A DNA stretch of 64,000 nucleotides from AP-15 sp963750195 (GCA_963750195.1 CAVVPS010000017.1:1-64000), one strand, 5' to 3'; positions 35,895 to 45,221 are shown, counted from the first letter of the stretch. Numbers and translations are program-made. Notes: generated by a model not told the origin, from the sequence alone.

Positions 35895-36713
35895 GTGACC
35901 CGGTTTCATCTCCATCTCGTTTCTGACTCCACCGGGGAAACGGTGCATTCCGTAGCTCGCGCCTGCCTCGTCCAATTCGACGACGCGCAGGCTGTCGAGC
36001 ATGTCTGGAGCATGGTGCGCACACGCAACCAAATCGACCGGGTTATCGCCGGTGTTGAGGCCAACCCCGGCGTGGTGCTGTTTACCTTGGTCAGCGATCA
36101 ACTTCGCCAACAACTGCAGCAAGGTTGTCGCCGTCTCCAGCTGCCGGCTATTCCAATCCTTGATCCGGTGATCGGAGCACTCGCGTCCTATCTTCATCGC
36201 GAAAGCCGGGGCGTGCCAGGTAAGCAGCACCTTCTTGACAGCGAGTACTTTGCGCGCATCGACGCGATGACCTTTGCACTCAACCACGACGATGGGCAGT
36301 CGAGCTGGGGGCTCGATGATGCCGATGTCTGTCTTGTCGGCGTGTCGCGCACGTCCAAGACGCCGACGTGCCTCTATCTAGCAAATCGTGGGGTCAAGGC
36401 TGCGAATGTGCCGTTTGTCCCTGGCGTACCGCTGCCGCCTGAGCTGATCAATGCCAAACGCCCGCTTATCGTCGGGTTGACCAACGATCCCGAACGGCTG
36501 ATCCAGCTACGCCGCAATCGGCTCAACATGCTGCATCATGACGAGACCACCGATTACACTGATATCGATGCGGTGCGCGCCGAAGTCCGTGAGGCGCGGC
36601 GGGTATTTACGGAACGGCACTGGCAGGTCATCGATGTGACGCGCCGCTCGATCGAGGAGACGGCGGCGGGGATCCTGAAGCTTTTGGCGCGGCGCCATGG
36701 CCTTGGAGAATGA
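35895..36713 (+). CDS. ppsR: Pyruvate, phosphate dikinase / PEP synthase regulatory protein
   Basis: This 272-residue DUF299-family bifunctional kinase/pyrophosphorylase controls PEP synthase or pyruvate phosphate dikinase by ADP-dependent phosphorylation. Visible signatures are FHLHLVSDSTGETVHSVARA at the start, the P-loop-like GVSRTSKTPTCLYLANRG near residue 150 and a C-terminal DVTRRSIEETAAGIL. The GTG at 35895 is the only start that fits the family N-terminus. It is the first rightward gene of the candidate origin region. Confidence 0.93.
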   Translation: MTRFHLHLVSDSTGETVHSVARACLVQFDDAQAVEHVWSMVRTRNQIDRVIAGVEANPGVVLFTLVSDQLRQQLQQGCRRLQLPAIPILDPVIGALASYLHRESRGVPGKQHLLDSEYFARIDAMTFALNHDDGQSSWGLDDADVCLVGVSRTSKTPTCLYLANRGVKAANVPFVPGVPLPPELINAKRPLIVGLTNDPERLIQLRRNRLNMLHHDETTDYTDIDAVRAEVREARRVFTERHWQVIDVTRRSIEETAAGILKLLARRHGLGE

Positions 36714-36953
36714 GCAGCTGATTCTTGCTTTGGCCGGCCCGGTTCGCGCCTGGCTGTTGGCTGGTGCTGGGTCGATTTTCGAGCCGAGCTGGACGAAGTC
36801 GGGGGAGCGCAGCTAAAGCGCGTCTTTCGCGCAAATTGGCGGACGCCGGCAGATTGCGCAGTCGCCCTTCCTGCGCCAATACGCCGCGCTCTTCCAGCAA
36901 AGCAGACGGATGAACATGGCTTCGAGATTGATCATCGTGATAATGGCCTCAGC
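36697..36953 (+). pseudogene. Truncated maf-like remnant between ppsR and aroE
   Basis: In many alphaproteobacteria a full maf gene (nucleotide pyrophosphatase, about 200 residues) lies between ppsR and aroE. Here only 257 bases remain. ATG 36697 gives NEQLILALAGPVRAWLLAGA, close to the Maf N-terminus (LxLASxSPxRxxLL). After the T4 run at 36776-36779, a corrected frame gives FRAELDEVGGAQLKRVFRAN and then CAVALPAP, again Maf-like for about 30 residues. It then reads in frame into the aroE ATG. The catalytic half of Maf is absent. The assignment is by position and weak similarity. Confidence 0.55.
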
Positions 36954-37817
36954 ATGAAAATTACCGGAGCGACGCAGCTCGCCGGCATCATGGGATGGCC
37001 GGTGGCTCATTCGCGTTCGCCCTTGCTGCATGGTTTCTGGCTCGACGAGACCGGTGTCGATGGCGCGTATCTGCCGTTGCCGGTGCGGCCCGAGAACATC
37101 GAGTCGGCGTTGCGCGCGTTGTCTATCTTGGGCTTTCGCGGCTGCAATCTGACGATTCCACACAAGCAGGCAGTGCTCAAGGTGGCCGATCGCGTCGATC
37201 AGCTGGCCAGGCGCATCGGGGCGGCCAATACCGTCGTCGTTGCTGCTGATGGCAGTCTCGAAGCCAGCAACACCGACGCCTATGGGTTTCGCGAAAATTT
37301 GCGCGAGGCTGTACCAGGTTGGAGCCCACCGGCGCGGCCAGCTGTGGTGCTTGGCGCGGGCGGCTCGGCGCGAGCGATAGTGGCCTCGCTCATCGATGCC
37401 GGGGTCGGCGAGATTCGCCTTGTCAACCGCACGCGCAGCCGGGCCGAGGCTGTTGCTGCCAATCTGGCGACTGCCCAGGCGCGGATTTCGGTTCATTCGT
37501 GGGGTGAGGCTGTTGCGGTCCAAGATGGCGCCGGGCTGCTGGTCAATACGACGAGCCTCGGGATGACCGGCGAGCCGCCGCTGGAACTCGATCTCTCATT
37601 GCTGCCGCTTTCGGCGCCAGTCGCCGATATTGTCTATGTGCCGCTCGAAACTGGCTTGCTGAAGTCGGCAAGGCAGCACGGCCACCCGGTGGTCGATGGC
37701 CTTGGCATGCTGCTGCACCAGGGGCGCCCGGGTTTCGAGGCTTGGTTTGGCGCCAAGGTGCGGGTCAGCCCCGCCCTTCGGCGCAGGGTTGCGGCAACCC
37801 TGGCGCCGCCGCGGTGA
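36954..37817 (+). CDS. aroE: Shikimate dehydrogenase
   Basis: AroE reduces 3-dehydroshikimate to shikimate with NADPH. The 287-residue protein has the substrate-binding domain (IMGWPVAHSRSPLLHGFWLD, then GCNLTIPHKQAVL with the catalytic lysine, and NTVV/NTDAYGF). The Rossmann domain shows VVLGAGGSARAIVASL and NRTRSRAE. The stop overlaps the coaE GTG (GTGA). Together with aroB and aroK at 7.7-9.4 kb, three shikimate genes are in this window. Confidence 0.94.
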   Translation: MKITGATQLAGIMGWPVAHSRSPLLHGFWLDETGVDGAYLPLPVRPENIESALRALSILGFRGCNLTIPHKQAVLKVADRVDQLARRIGAANTVVVAADGSLEASNTDAYGFRENLREAVPGWSPPARPAVVLGAGGSARAIVASLIDAGVGEIRLVNRTRSRAEAVAANLATAQARISVHSWGEAVAVQDGAGLLVNTTSLGMTGEPPLELDLSLLPLSAPVADIVYVPLETGLLKSARQHGHPVVDGLGMLLHQGRPGFEAWFGAKVRVSPALRRRVAATLAPPR

Positions 37818-38467
37818 TCGTCGTCGGACTTACCGGCTCGATCGGCATGGGCAAGAGCACCGCAGCGGCGATGCTGCGGCGGATGCGGGTGCCGCTGTTC
37901 GACGCTGACCAGGCGGTGCACCAGTTGTTGGCGCCAGGCGGGGCCGCGGTGGCTCCAGTGGCTGCGGCGTTTCCTGGGGTTCGCAACGCAAGGGGCGGCA
38001 TCGATCGCCAACTTCTCGGACCACGGGTCTTTGGCAATTCCGAGATGCTCGCTCGATTGGAAAGGATCATCCATCCTATGGTGGCCGATTGTGAGAAGCG
38101 GTTTCTGGCGCGGGTGCAGGCCCGGCGACAACCGATCGCCGTACTCGATGTGCCATTGCTGTTCGAGAGCCGCGGAGCGGGGCGTTGCGATTACGTCATT
38201 GTGGTCTCAGCGCCGGGGATGCTGCAGCGGCAGCGCGTGATGCGCCGACCGGGGATGACCGAGGAGCGCTTTGTCGCCATCCTCAAACAGCAGATGCCTG
38301 ACGCAGAAAAGCGCCGACGCGCTGATTTCGTCGTGCCGACCGGGCTTGACCGAAAGTCGAGCTTGCGCCGCCTGCGGGCGATTGTCAGAGTTCTGCGTCG
38401 GGGAAAGCCGCGGCTCGCAGGCAGGGACTGGCGGGTGGCACACAACCAGCGGCGGCGGAGCCGGTAA
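37814..38467 (+). CDS. coaE: Dephospho-CoA kinase
   Basis: CoaE phosphorylates dephospho-CoA, the last step of CoA synthesis. The 217-residue P-loop kinase starts VIVVGLTGSIGMGKSTAAAM with Walker A, then VPLFDADQAVHQLL and VLDVPLLFESRG. The GTG at 37814 overlaps the aroE stop and gives the usual short N-terminus. The C-terminal 25 residues are basic and unusual for the family. The stop TAA shares its last A with the dnaQ ATG. Confidence 0.93.
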   Translation: MIVVGLTGSIGMGKSTAAAMLRRMRVPLFDADQAVHQLLAPGGAAVAPVAAAFPGVRNARGGIDRQLLGPRVFGNSEMLARLERIIHPMVADCEKRFLARVQARRQPIAVLDVPLLFESRGAGRCDYVIVVSAPGMLQRQRVMRRPGMTEERFVAILKQQMPDAEKRRRADFVVPTGLDRKSSLRRLRAIVRVLRRGKPRLAGRDWRVAHNQRRRSR

Positions 38468-39132
38468 TGCGCGAAATCGTCTTGGATACCGAAACGACCG
38501 GGCTCGACCCGCAGGCCGGCCACCGAATCGTTGAGATAGCCTGCATCGAGCTCTTGCACCACATCCCGACCGGGCGCGATTTTCACCGCTATGTGAACCC
38601 GGGGCGCGATATGCCCACGGATGCGCTTTCAGTGCACGGCCTAACCGCGGAATTTCTCGCTCCGCATCCGCCGTTTGCCGCGATCGCCGACGATTTGCTC
38701 GCATTTTTCGGCTCGGGTCCGCTGGTAATCCACAATGCCGAATTCGACCTGGCGTTCCTGAATATGGAGCTGGCTCGGCTCGACCGCCGTCCGATTGCTA
38801 TCTCGCATGTCGATACCTTGGCGATGGCCCGACAGCGTTATCCCGGCGCTCCGGCAAGCCTCGACGCGCTTTGCCGTCGCTTTGCCGTCGACACGTCCGA
38901 CCGCGTCAATCATGGAGCAAGGATCGATTGCAGCCTGCTCGCTGCGGTCTATCTGGAGTTGATCGGTGGGCGCCAGCCGGGCCTCGATTTTGTAGCCCCG
39001 GCATCGGCTAACGCCACCGCGATTCGGGTCGCCCGCCCGCCACGCCCACACGCGGCTTCGGTCGAGGAGCTCGCTGCGCACCAGGCGCTGCTGGCGCTGC
39101 TGACGGCGCCGCTGTGGCTCGCTGATACCTGA
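38467..39132 (+). CDS. dnaQ: DNA polymerase III subunit epsilon (proofreading exonuclease)
   Basis: This 221-residue DEDDh-type 3'-5' exonuclease is part of the replicase core. Exo I is VLDTETTGLDP (Asp, Glu), Exo II is IHNAEFDLAFLNMEL (Asp), and Exo III is HGARIDCSLLAAVYLEL with the final His and Asp. The C-terminal 40 residues (SVEELAAHQALLALL) probably contact the polymerase. It overlaps coaE by one base. The aroE-coaE-dnaQ order is the conserved alphaproteobacterial one. Confidence 0.95.
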   Translation: MREIVLDTETTGLDPQAGHRIVEIACIELLHHIPTGRDFHRYVNPGRDMPTDALSVHGLTAEFLAPHPPFAAIADDLLAFFGSGPLVIHNAEFDLAFLNMELARLDRRPIAISHVDTLAMARQRYPGAPASLDALCRRFAVDTSDRVNHGARIDCSLLAAVYLELIGGRQPGLDFVAPASANATAIRVARPPRPHAASVEELAAHQALLALLTAPLWLADT

Positions 39133-39135
39133 AGC

Positions 39136-39642
39136 TTAAACTGCCGCCTCGTCTTCGCCCGTGTCGGGCTGCGGTGGGGATTGGTGGCGGCGCAACAATT
39201 CGGCAAAGTCGATCGGGTTGATCATTAGCGGCGGAAAACCCCCGTCGCGGGTCGCGTTGGCGATCACGGCGCGAGCAAACGGGAAGATGATCCGTGGCGA
39301 CTCGACCAGAAGCAAGCTCGCCAGCAGCGGCTCGGGGGCGTTTCTGACCGTCACTACCGCTGCATAGATCAGCTCCACCAGAAACACCGGCTCTTCCTGC
39401 ATTCGGGCGGTGACGTTAATTGTCAACACGACCTCATAGGTGTCGGGGTTGAGGTTGTGCGCCGTCACGTCGACGTTTATCGCCACCTCGGGCTGAGCTG
39501 GTTGCTGGATCAGGCTCTGTGGCGCGCGAGGGTTCTCGAACGAGAAGTCCTTGATGTATTGGAGGTTGATGAATAGTTGAGGGCCGTCCGCGGCGGTCGG
39601 CAATGCATCGATCTCGCCGTTGCCTCGGGTCGCTCCCGCCAT
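39136..39642 (-). CDS. secB: Protein-export chaperone SecB
   Basis: SecB keeps preproteins unfolded and delivers them to SecA. The 168-residue acidic protein contains QLFINLQYIKDFSFENPRAP, typical of the family start, then LTINVTARMQEEPVFLVELI and a C-terminal LMINPIDFAELLRRHQ. I chose ATG 39642, with GGGAGG 6 bases upstream. The adjacent ATG 39645 is equally possible, and a longer frame to 39744 is unlikely. It is convergent with dnaQ (3-base gap), as in relatives. Confidence 0.94.
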   Translation of the reverse strand: MAGATRGNGEIDALPTAADGPQLFINLQYIKDFSFENPRAPQSLIQQPAQPEVAINVDVTAHNLNPDTYEVVLTINVTARMQEEPVFLVELIYAAVVTVRNAPEPLLASLLLVESPRIIFPFARAVIANATRDGGFPPLMINPIDFAELLRRHQSPPQPDTGEDEAAV

Positions 39643-39807
39643 CATTCCCTCCCGCGCCGATCCCCAGCGAGCTGGCTGGCTAGCATGGATTGGGAAGGTG
39701 CAGCAATCTTCGCTGCCGGTGCTCGACGCTAGGGAGGCCTGCACAGCAGCTCGGCGTCGCGGCCGGGTCGACGCGCAAAAATGCGACTTTCGGTGCTCTG
39801 AGCTCGG

Positions 39808-40309
39808 TCAGCGCTCGGATCGCGATGGGTCGCGGCGAGGATCCAACTGAACCAATTTTGTCCGTGCCGGGTCAGCATCAGCAAAGCCCTTTTCCTGGGC
39901 AGCCGGCATCGGGTCGTCGACCCTGCGATAATCGCCTTCGATCACGACTGACGCGGCCGGTTCATCATCCAACCAACCACATAGCCGGCGGACTACCCCG
40001 CGACGCAGCTGCGGGATCAGCAATCCGAGCGCCGCCAGGTCACTAACGAAGCCGGGGATGATCAGCAGAAGACCTGCGGCTCCCCGAAGCGAGGCGTCGA
40101 GCAGCCCTGGCACCAGCGGCTCGCCTGCGGCGAGACAGTGGTGCAGCCCCGACAGCAGCGAGAATTGTTCGGTGCGCAGAACCGAGAATTCCCGCAAAGG
40201 TGCCAAGAGCGAGCAGCAGCAAGGTGGGCCCGGGACCGAGCCATGACCCGACGGCCAAGGTCAGAAAAACCTCGATCAGTAGATATGCTGTAAGGGCGAG
40301 TTTCAGCAT
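39808..40309 (-). pseudogene. fxsA: FxsA-family membrane protein, single-base frameshift
   Basis: FxsA is a small inner-membrane protein whose overexpression relieves phage F exclusion in E. coli. Its normal role is unclear. The N-terminal frame (MLKLALTAYLLIEVFLTLAV, then GPTLLLLALGTFAGI) and the C-terminal frame (VLRTEQFSLLSGLHHCLAAG, then GLLLIIPGFVSDLAALGLLI) fit one FxsA protein of about 166 residues if one base is removed near 40185-40193. The position next to secB and tim44 is conserved in alphaproteobacteria. Confidence 0.82.
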
Positions 40310-40427
40310 CTGTTCATGCCTGGCGCGCACCAGGTGCGCTTGCCACAGCAGGGACGGCCCCCCATGTGAAGACAATGCGAGGGCCATTCCCCGGCCCTGG
40401 CCGGAGAGTGGCGGGGCGTGCGAATTG

Positions 40428-41108
40428 ATGGGCGATTTTCAATATTTCGACATCATCCTATTCGCGATGATCGCTGCCTTCCTGGTGCTCCGGCTGCGCA
40501 GCGTTCTCGGCCGGCGCACAGGCAACGAGCGGCGACGGGAGTTGTTCGTCCGGCGTACTGCTCCGATCGCCGACAAGCCGGTGCCTGAAAAAGTGGCGAC
40601 GCCTGGCGACCCGGACAAGGACGTGGCGAGCCTCGCGCCTGCGGGCAAACCCGCCGACGCGGTGGCCGACGGGCTGAGCCGGATTCGCCGCGCCGATCCG
40701 AGCTTCAATCCTTCGCAGTTTCTCGAAGGGGCGCGCACCGCCTTTGAGATGATCGTAAGTGCCTATGCCAAAGGCGACAAGCCGGCATTGCGGCCGCTGC
40801 TAAGTGATGAGGTGTACCAACCATTCGCGGCAACGATCGATGAGCGTGCCGCCGCTAAGGAGACATTCGAGACCAGCGATTTACGTCTTGACGATGCCGA
40901 GATTGTCGACGCCGACTTGGCAGGGCGGACTGCTCGGGTGACGGTCAAGCTCGCGTCGCGCCAGATCAACGTGACGCGCGCGATGGATGGTAGCATCGTC
41001 GACGGCGATCCCGATCATCCGGTCGAAAAGACGGATTACTGGACGTTTGCTCGCGATACCCGATCCGCCGATCCAAACTGGGTCCTCGTCGCCACCAGCA
41101 GCGAATAA
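40428..41108 (+). CDS. Tim44-domain protein
   Basis: This 226-residue protein has an N-terminal membrane anchor (YFDIILFAMIAAFLVLRLRS), a basic/acidic linker and a C-terminal Tim44-like domain (FLEGARTAFEMIVSAYAKGD, then VYQPFAATIDERAAA and VEKTDYWTFARD). Alphaproteobacterial homologues (for example Caulobacter TimA) are related to the mitochondrial import motor subunit. The bacterial function is not settled. It lies divergent from fxsA and upstream of mltA, the usual arrangement. I chose ATG 40428. Confidence 0.9.
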   Translation: MGDFQYFDIILFAMIAAFLVLRLRSVLGRRTGNERRRELFVRRTAPIADKPVPEKVATPGDPDKDVASLAPAGKPADAVADGLSRIRRADPSFNPSQFLEGARTAFEMIVSAYAKGDKPALRPLLSDEVYQPFAATIDERAAAKETFETSDLRLDDAEIVDADLAGRTARVTVKLASRQINVTRAMDGSIVDGDPDHPVEKTDYWTFARDTRSADPNWVLVATSSE

Positions 41109-41166
41109 TCGTGGGCAACACCGGCTGCGCCGCGCGACGATCGGCGCTGCGATTGCCGCGCTGGCG

Positions 41167-42243
41167 ATGGGCCTCGCTCGCGACGCGGGCCCCCTGCGTC
41201 TGAGCTTGGTGCCTGTCGGCTTCGACCGGCTGGCGGGGTGGGCGGACGATAACGTCGCGGCAGCGCTTCCGGCCTTTGTCAAATCCTGCGTCCGGTTTTT
41301 GGCTGAGTTTGATTCAGCCCTGTTTGGTCCGATAGAAGCCGGTGTCGATTTCGGCCAGATCGGCGACTGGCGGGCAGTCTGCCGCGATGCCGCGATGGTG
41401 CCGCCGGGTAACGATGGGGCTGCGCGGCAATTTTTCGAAGGTGAGTTTACGCCGATGGCAGTCGCCGATTATGGCGTCCGCGAAGGCCTGTTCACCGGCT
41501 ATTTCGAGATAAAGCTGAACGGCTCACGGCGCCGGCACGGGCCCTACCAGACGCCGATCTACCGTCGCCCCCCGGACCTCAACTCCGGCCCTCGCTATTC
41601 GCGCGCGGAAATCGAGGATGGCGCGCTTGCCGCTCGCGGTCTCGAGCTCCTTTGGGTTGATGATCCGATCGACGCGTTCTTTTTGCAGATCCAGGGCTCG
41701 GGGCAAGTTCGGCTCGAGGACGGCCAAACCATCCGGCTCGGCTATGACGGTCAGAACGGGCTGCCCTATGTTCCGGTCGGTCGGCTCCTCGTCGAACGGG
41801 GCCAGATTCCCCGCGAGAAGCTGACGATGTTTTCGATCCGGACATGGATGCACGCGCATCGCGAAGGCGGGGCGGCGCTGCGACGCGAGAACCCATCCTA
41901 TGTGTTCTTCCGCGAGGTCAAGGGCGACGGCCCGATCGGGGCCGCGAAAATCGTGCTGACACCAGCGCGCAGCCTCGCCGTCGACCGCACTTTTATCCCG
42001 CTCGGCGCCCCTATCTGGGTGGACGCCGACGAACAATTTGTGCCGAGCGAGAGGGTGCACCGTCTGGTGATCGCTCAGGACACGGGCGGGGCGATAAAGG
42101 GCCCGGTGCGCGGCGATTTGTTCTGGGGCACCGGCCGCGCTGCTGGCGACCGGGCGGGCGAGATGGATGCCCGCGGCCGTTACTACCTGCTGCTGCCGCG
42201 CAGCCTTGCGGTTCGTCTCTCTGCCGAAGAGTCTCGTCGCTGA
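41167..42243 (+). CDS. mltA: Membrane-bound lytic transglycosylase A
   Basis: MltA cleaves peptidoglycan between MurNAc and GlcNAc, forming 1,6-anhydro ends. Family blocks are DWRAVCRDAAMVPPG, EGLFTGYFEIKLNGSRRRHG, PYQTPIYRRPPDL and FFLQIQGSGQVRL. The C-terminal 3D domain has AQDTGGAIKGPVRGDLFWG with the catalytic aspartate. I chose ATG 41167 (MGLARDAGPLRLSL). The upstream in-frame region overlaps the Tim44 gene. It is about 358 residues. The N-terminus looks like a weak signal rather than a lipobox. Confidence 0.93.
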   Translation: MGLARDAGPLRLSLVPVGFDRLAGWADDNVAAALPAFVKSCVRFLAEFDSALFGPIEAGVDFGQIGDWRAVCRDAAMVPPGNDGAARQFFEGEFTPMAVADYGVREGLFTGYFEIKLNGSRRRHGPYQTPIYRRPPDLNSGPRYSRAEIEDGALAARGLELLWVDDPIDAFFLQIQGSGQVRLEDGQTIRLGYDGQNGLPYVPVGRLLVERGQIPREKLTMFSIRTWMHAHREGGAALRRENPSYVFFREVKGDGPIGAAKIVLTPARSLAVDRTFIPLGAPIWVDADEQFVPSERVHRLVIAQDTGGAIKGPVRGDLFWGTGRAAGDRAGEMDARGRYYLLLPRSLAVRLSAEESRR

Positions 42244-42313
42244 CAGTTGGCGGATTGATTTGCCGCGGATGCAATGCGTACTTTCCGGCGCCTGTGATCG
42301 GGAGTAGCTGTGG

Positions 42314-43081
42314 ATGGCGGAGAAACGGGCGCGGGTGGCGCTGTTCGTGACGTGCCTGGTCGATTTGTTCCGGCCGACGGTGGGGTTTGCCGCCGTCAAA
42401 TTGCTGGAAGAGGCTGGTTGCACGGTCGAAGTGCCGCGGGCGCAGACCTGTTGCGGTCAGCCGGCCTACAACTCAGGCGATCGTGCTCATGCAAAGGCGA
42501 TCGCGCTGCAGGTTATCGATGCGTTTGCCGACTATGATTATGTGGTCGCTCCGTCCGGGTCTTGTGCCGGCATGATCCGTCAGCATTACCCCGAGGCGTT
42601 TGCCGACGACGCGGTGCTGTTGCCGCGGGCACAGGAACTGGCTGCGCGAACCTGGGAGCTGGTCTCGTTCCTTGTCGATGTCCGTGGCATGCAAGCGGTC
42701 GCCGCGAGGTGGGAGCGCACCACCACATATCACGATGCCTGCTCGGGGTTGCGCGAGCTCGGCGTTCGGGATCAGCCGCGCCGGCTGCTCGCCTCGGTAG
42801 CGGGGTTGGCGCTGCGTGAGCTCCCCGGGGCAGAGATCTGCTGTGGTTTTGGCGGCACATTCTGCGTCAAATACCCGGACATCTCGGACAAGATGGTCGA
42901 CGACAAGACAGCGGACATCGTCGCCACCGGCGCCGAGGCCGTCTTGGCCGGCGACCTCGGCTGCCTATTGAACATCGCCGGCAAGCTCACTCGCCAGGGG
43001 CTGTCGATCGAAGTCCGCCATGTCGCTGAGGTGCTCGCTGGCATAACCGGTGACACACCGCCGATCGGGGCGCCGCGCTAG
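42314..43081 (+). CDS. lutA: L-lactate utilisation protein LutA (CCG-domain Fe-S protein)
   Basis: LutA is one subunit of the LutABC L-lactate oxidation system. The 255-residue protein has two cysteine-rich CCG domains: VPRAQTCCGQPAYNSGD near residue 45 and the second with YHDACSGLRELGV and EICCGFGGTFCVKYPD, which bind iron-sulfur centres. It starts 70 bases after mltA and is followed by lutB after 5 bases. Flavin or quinone electron acceptors are unknown here. Confidence 0.92.
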   Translation: MAEKRARVALFVTCLVDLFRPTVGFAAVKLLEEAGCTVEVPRAQTCCGQPAYNSGDRAHAKAIALQVIDAFADYDYVVAPSGSCAGMIRQHYPEAFADDAVLLPRAQELAARTWELVSFLVDVRGMQAVAARWERTTTYHDACSGLRELGVRDQPRRLLASVAGLALRELPGAEICCGFGGTFCVKYPDISDKMVDDKTADIVATGAEAVLAGDLGCLLNIAGKLTRQGLSIEVRHVAEVLAGITGDTPPIGAPR

Positions 43082-43086
43082 CGCCG

Positions 43087-44502
43087 ATGCTCGTCGCCAG
43101 CCGCAATTTCGAGGCGAACGCCCGCGCCGGCTTAGCCGACGAAAATCTCCAGCGCGCGTTGGCGATGATGACGCAGAGCGGGTTTCCGTTGCGCCGCCGG
43201 GATGCGGTTGCGCGGCTGCCCGAATTCGAGGCGCTGCGCGACATCGGTCGCGAGATCAAGGAGCACACGCTCGCCCATCTCGACTTCTACCTCGAGCTTT
43301 ACGAGCAGAACGTTGTAGCCACCGGTGGCGAGGTGCATTGGGCGCGCACTTCCGAAGAGGCGCGCACGGCGGTGCTGAAAATCTGCCGAACGGCCGGCGC
43401 CAAGACCGTGACCAAGGGCAAGTCGATGATCGCGGAGGAGGTTGGGCTCAACGATTTTCTCGAACAGAACGGCATCACCCCGGTCGAGACCGATCTCGGC
43501 GAATACATCATCCAGCTGCGTCATGAGCCGCCGAGCCATCTGATTGCGCCGGCGATGCATCTGGTCAAGGAGCAGGTGGCCGATACCTTTCGCGCCGCGC
43601 ACCAAGCGCTCGACCCAGGGCGGCCATTGGCCGAGCCGCGCCAGCTGTGCGACGAGGCGCGGGCCTTGCTGCGGCCGCGGTTTCTCGCCGCCGATGTCGG
43701 CATCACCGGCGCGAACTTCCTCGTTGCCGAGACCGGCTCCAGCATCATCGTCACCAACGAAGGCAACGGCGATCTGACCCAGACCCTGCCACGTGTTCAT
43801 ATCGTCATTGCCAGCCTCGAAAAGCTGGTGCCGACCTTCGAGGATGCGGCGAGCCTGCTGCGCCTGCTGGCGCGCTCGGCCACGGGGCAGGAATTTTCGT
43901 CTTATACGACGGTCTCTACCGGGCCACGGCGGCAGGGCGATCTTGACGGGCCGCAGGCCTATCACGTCGTGCTGCTCGACAACGGCCGCAGCGCGATGCT
44001 GGGCGGCGAGTTCCACGACATGCTGCGGTGCATCCGCTGCGCCGCATGCATGAATTACTGCCCGGTCTATGCCGCGGTCGGCGGTCATGCCTATGGCTGG
44101 GTCTATCCGGGGCCGATGGGGGCGGTGCTGACTCCCAGCCTGATCGGCATCGATGAAGCGGCTCCGCTGCCCAACGCCTCGACGTTGTGCGGGCGCTGCG
44201 AGAGCGTGTGCCCGGTCAAGATCCCGCTGCCGAAGATGCTGCGCCACTGGCGCGAGCGCGAACATGCAAAAAAGCTCGCTCCGGCGGTTTGGCGGGCTGG
44301 CCTCTCGCTATGGTCTTGGGTGGCGCGCCGGCCGGCGCTCTATCACGCTCTGACCGAGGGCGCGAGCCGCGCGCTCGGCTGGGCCGGAAGCCGCCGTGGC
44401 CGATTCCGCAGCCTGCCATTCGCCGCCGGATGGACCGCGGTCCGCGACTTGCCCACACCCGAGGGGCGCAGCTTCCACAGCCTGTGGGCCCGGCCGAATT
44501 AG
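43087..44502 (+). CDS. lutB: L-lactate utilisation protein LutB
   Basis: LutB is the large iron-sulfur subunit of the lactate oxidation complex. The 471-residue protein has an N-terminal LUD domain (KTVTKGKSMIAEEVGLNDFL, then NFLVAETGSSIIVTNEGNGD) and a C-terminal pair of 4Fe-4S motifs: CIRCAACMNYCPVY at about residues 317-330 and CGRCESVCPVKI near 370. It is in a tight operon with lutA and lutC. Confidence 0.94.
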   Translation: MLVASRNFEANARAGLADENLQRALAMMTQSGFPLRRRDAVARLPEFEALRDIGREIKEHTLAHLDFYLELYEQNVVATGGEVHWARTSEEARTAVLKICRTAGAKTVTKGKSMIAEEVGLNDFLEQNGITPVETDLGEYIIQLRHEPPSHLIAPAMHLVKEQVADTFRAAHQALDPGRPLAEPRQLCDEARALLRPRFLAADVGITGANFLVAETGSSIIVTNEGNGDLTQTLPRVHIVIASLEKLVPTFEDAASLLRLLARSATGQEFSSYTTVSTGPRRQGDLDGPQAYHVVLLDNGRSAMLGGEFHDMLRCIRCAACMNYCPVYAAVGGHAYGWVYPGPMGAVLTPSLIGIDEAAPLPNASTLCGRCESVCPVKIPLPKMLRHWREREHAKKLAPAVWRAGLSLWSWVARRPALYHALTEGASRALGWAGSRRGRFRSLPFAAGWTAVRDLPTPEGRSFHSLWARPN

Positions 44503-44517
44503 ACGCGGGGCCGCCCG

Positions 44518-45221
44518 ATGAGCGCGGCGCGAGCGGGATTCTTGCCGGCATCCGTCAATCATTGCGGCGCGGTCGGCTCGACCCGCGGATCGAGGCTGAG
44601 CTGCGTGCACGAGTTGCGGCGCATCGCCGCAACCTCGTCCCGGCTCGGGCGACGTCGCTCGACCATGCCGGGCAAATCGACCTGTTTGTCGCCATGGCCG
44701 AAGAGGTACAGGCGACGGTCACCCGCGTCCCTTCGATTAAGGCGGTGCCGGAGGCGGTGGCGCGCTATCTGGCCGCCGAAAACTTGCCGGCCGAACTGGT
44801 CATGGCGCCCGACCCGGGCCTGGACGATGTGCCTTGGGAGACGCGGCCACTATTGCGGATTCGCCGCGGTCGGGCCGAGCCCGACGACGCAGTCAGCCTG
44901 ACCCCGTGCTTTGCCGCGGTGGCGGAGACTGGCACGTTGATGCTGCTGTCGGGGCCGCAAACGCCGACCACTTTGAATTTTCTGCCCGATACCCATATCG
45001 CCGTCGTCCGCGCCGACCAGGTCGTCGCTACCTATGAGGACGGTTGGGACCGTCTACGCGTCGACAGGTCGTTGCCGCGAGTCGTCAATTTCATCACCGG
45101 GCCATCGCGTACCGGCGATATTGAGCAGCGTATCGTGCTAGGTGCGCACGGGCCGCGGCGTCTCCATATCGTCGTCATCGAAGACCGGCAGAAAGGGAAG
45201 GATGGCCAGGGCCAAGGGTGA
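44518..45221 (+). pseudogene. lutC: L-lactate utilisation protein LutC, frameshifted at the start
   Basis: LutC is the small LUD-domain subunit. The body is clear in one frame: SGILAGIRQSLRRGRLDPRI, VPSIKAVPEAVARYL, LTPCFAAVAETGTLMLLSGP and RVVNFITGPSRTGDIEQRIV. No start codon exists in that frame after the lutB stop. The natural start, ATG 44518 (MSAARAG), is one frame off. Adding one G at the G3 run 44535-44537 gives MSAARAGILAGIRQSL, the expected N-terminus. The corrected length is about 234 residues. The 3' end overlaps the smr gene by 20 bases. Confidence 0.85.

Noticed and set aside
36628..36900. Minus-strand ORF over the ppsR-aroE junction
   Set aside because: It is antisense to ppsR and the maf remnant, arginine-rich by GC bias, and has no family signature.
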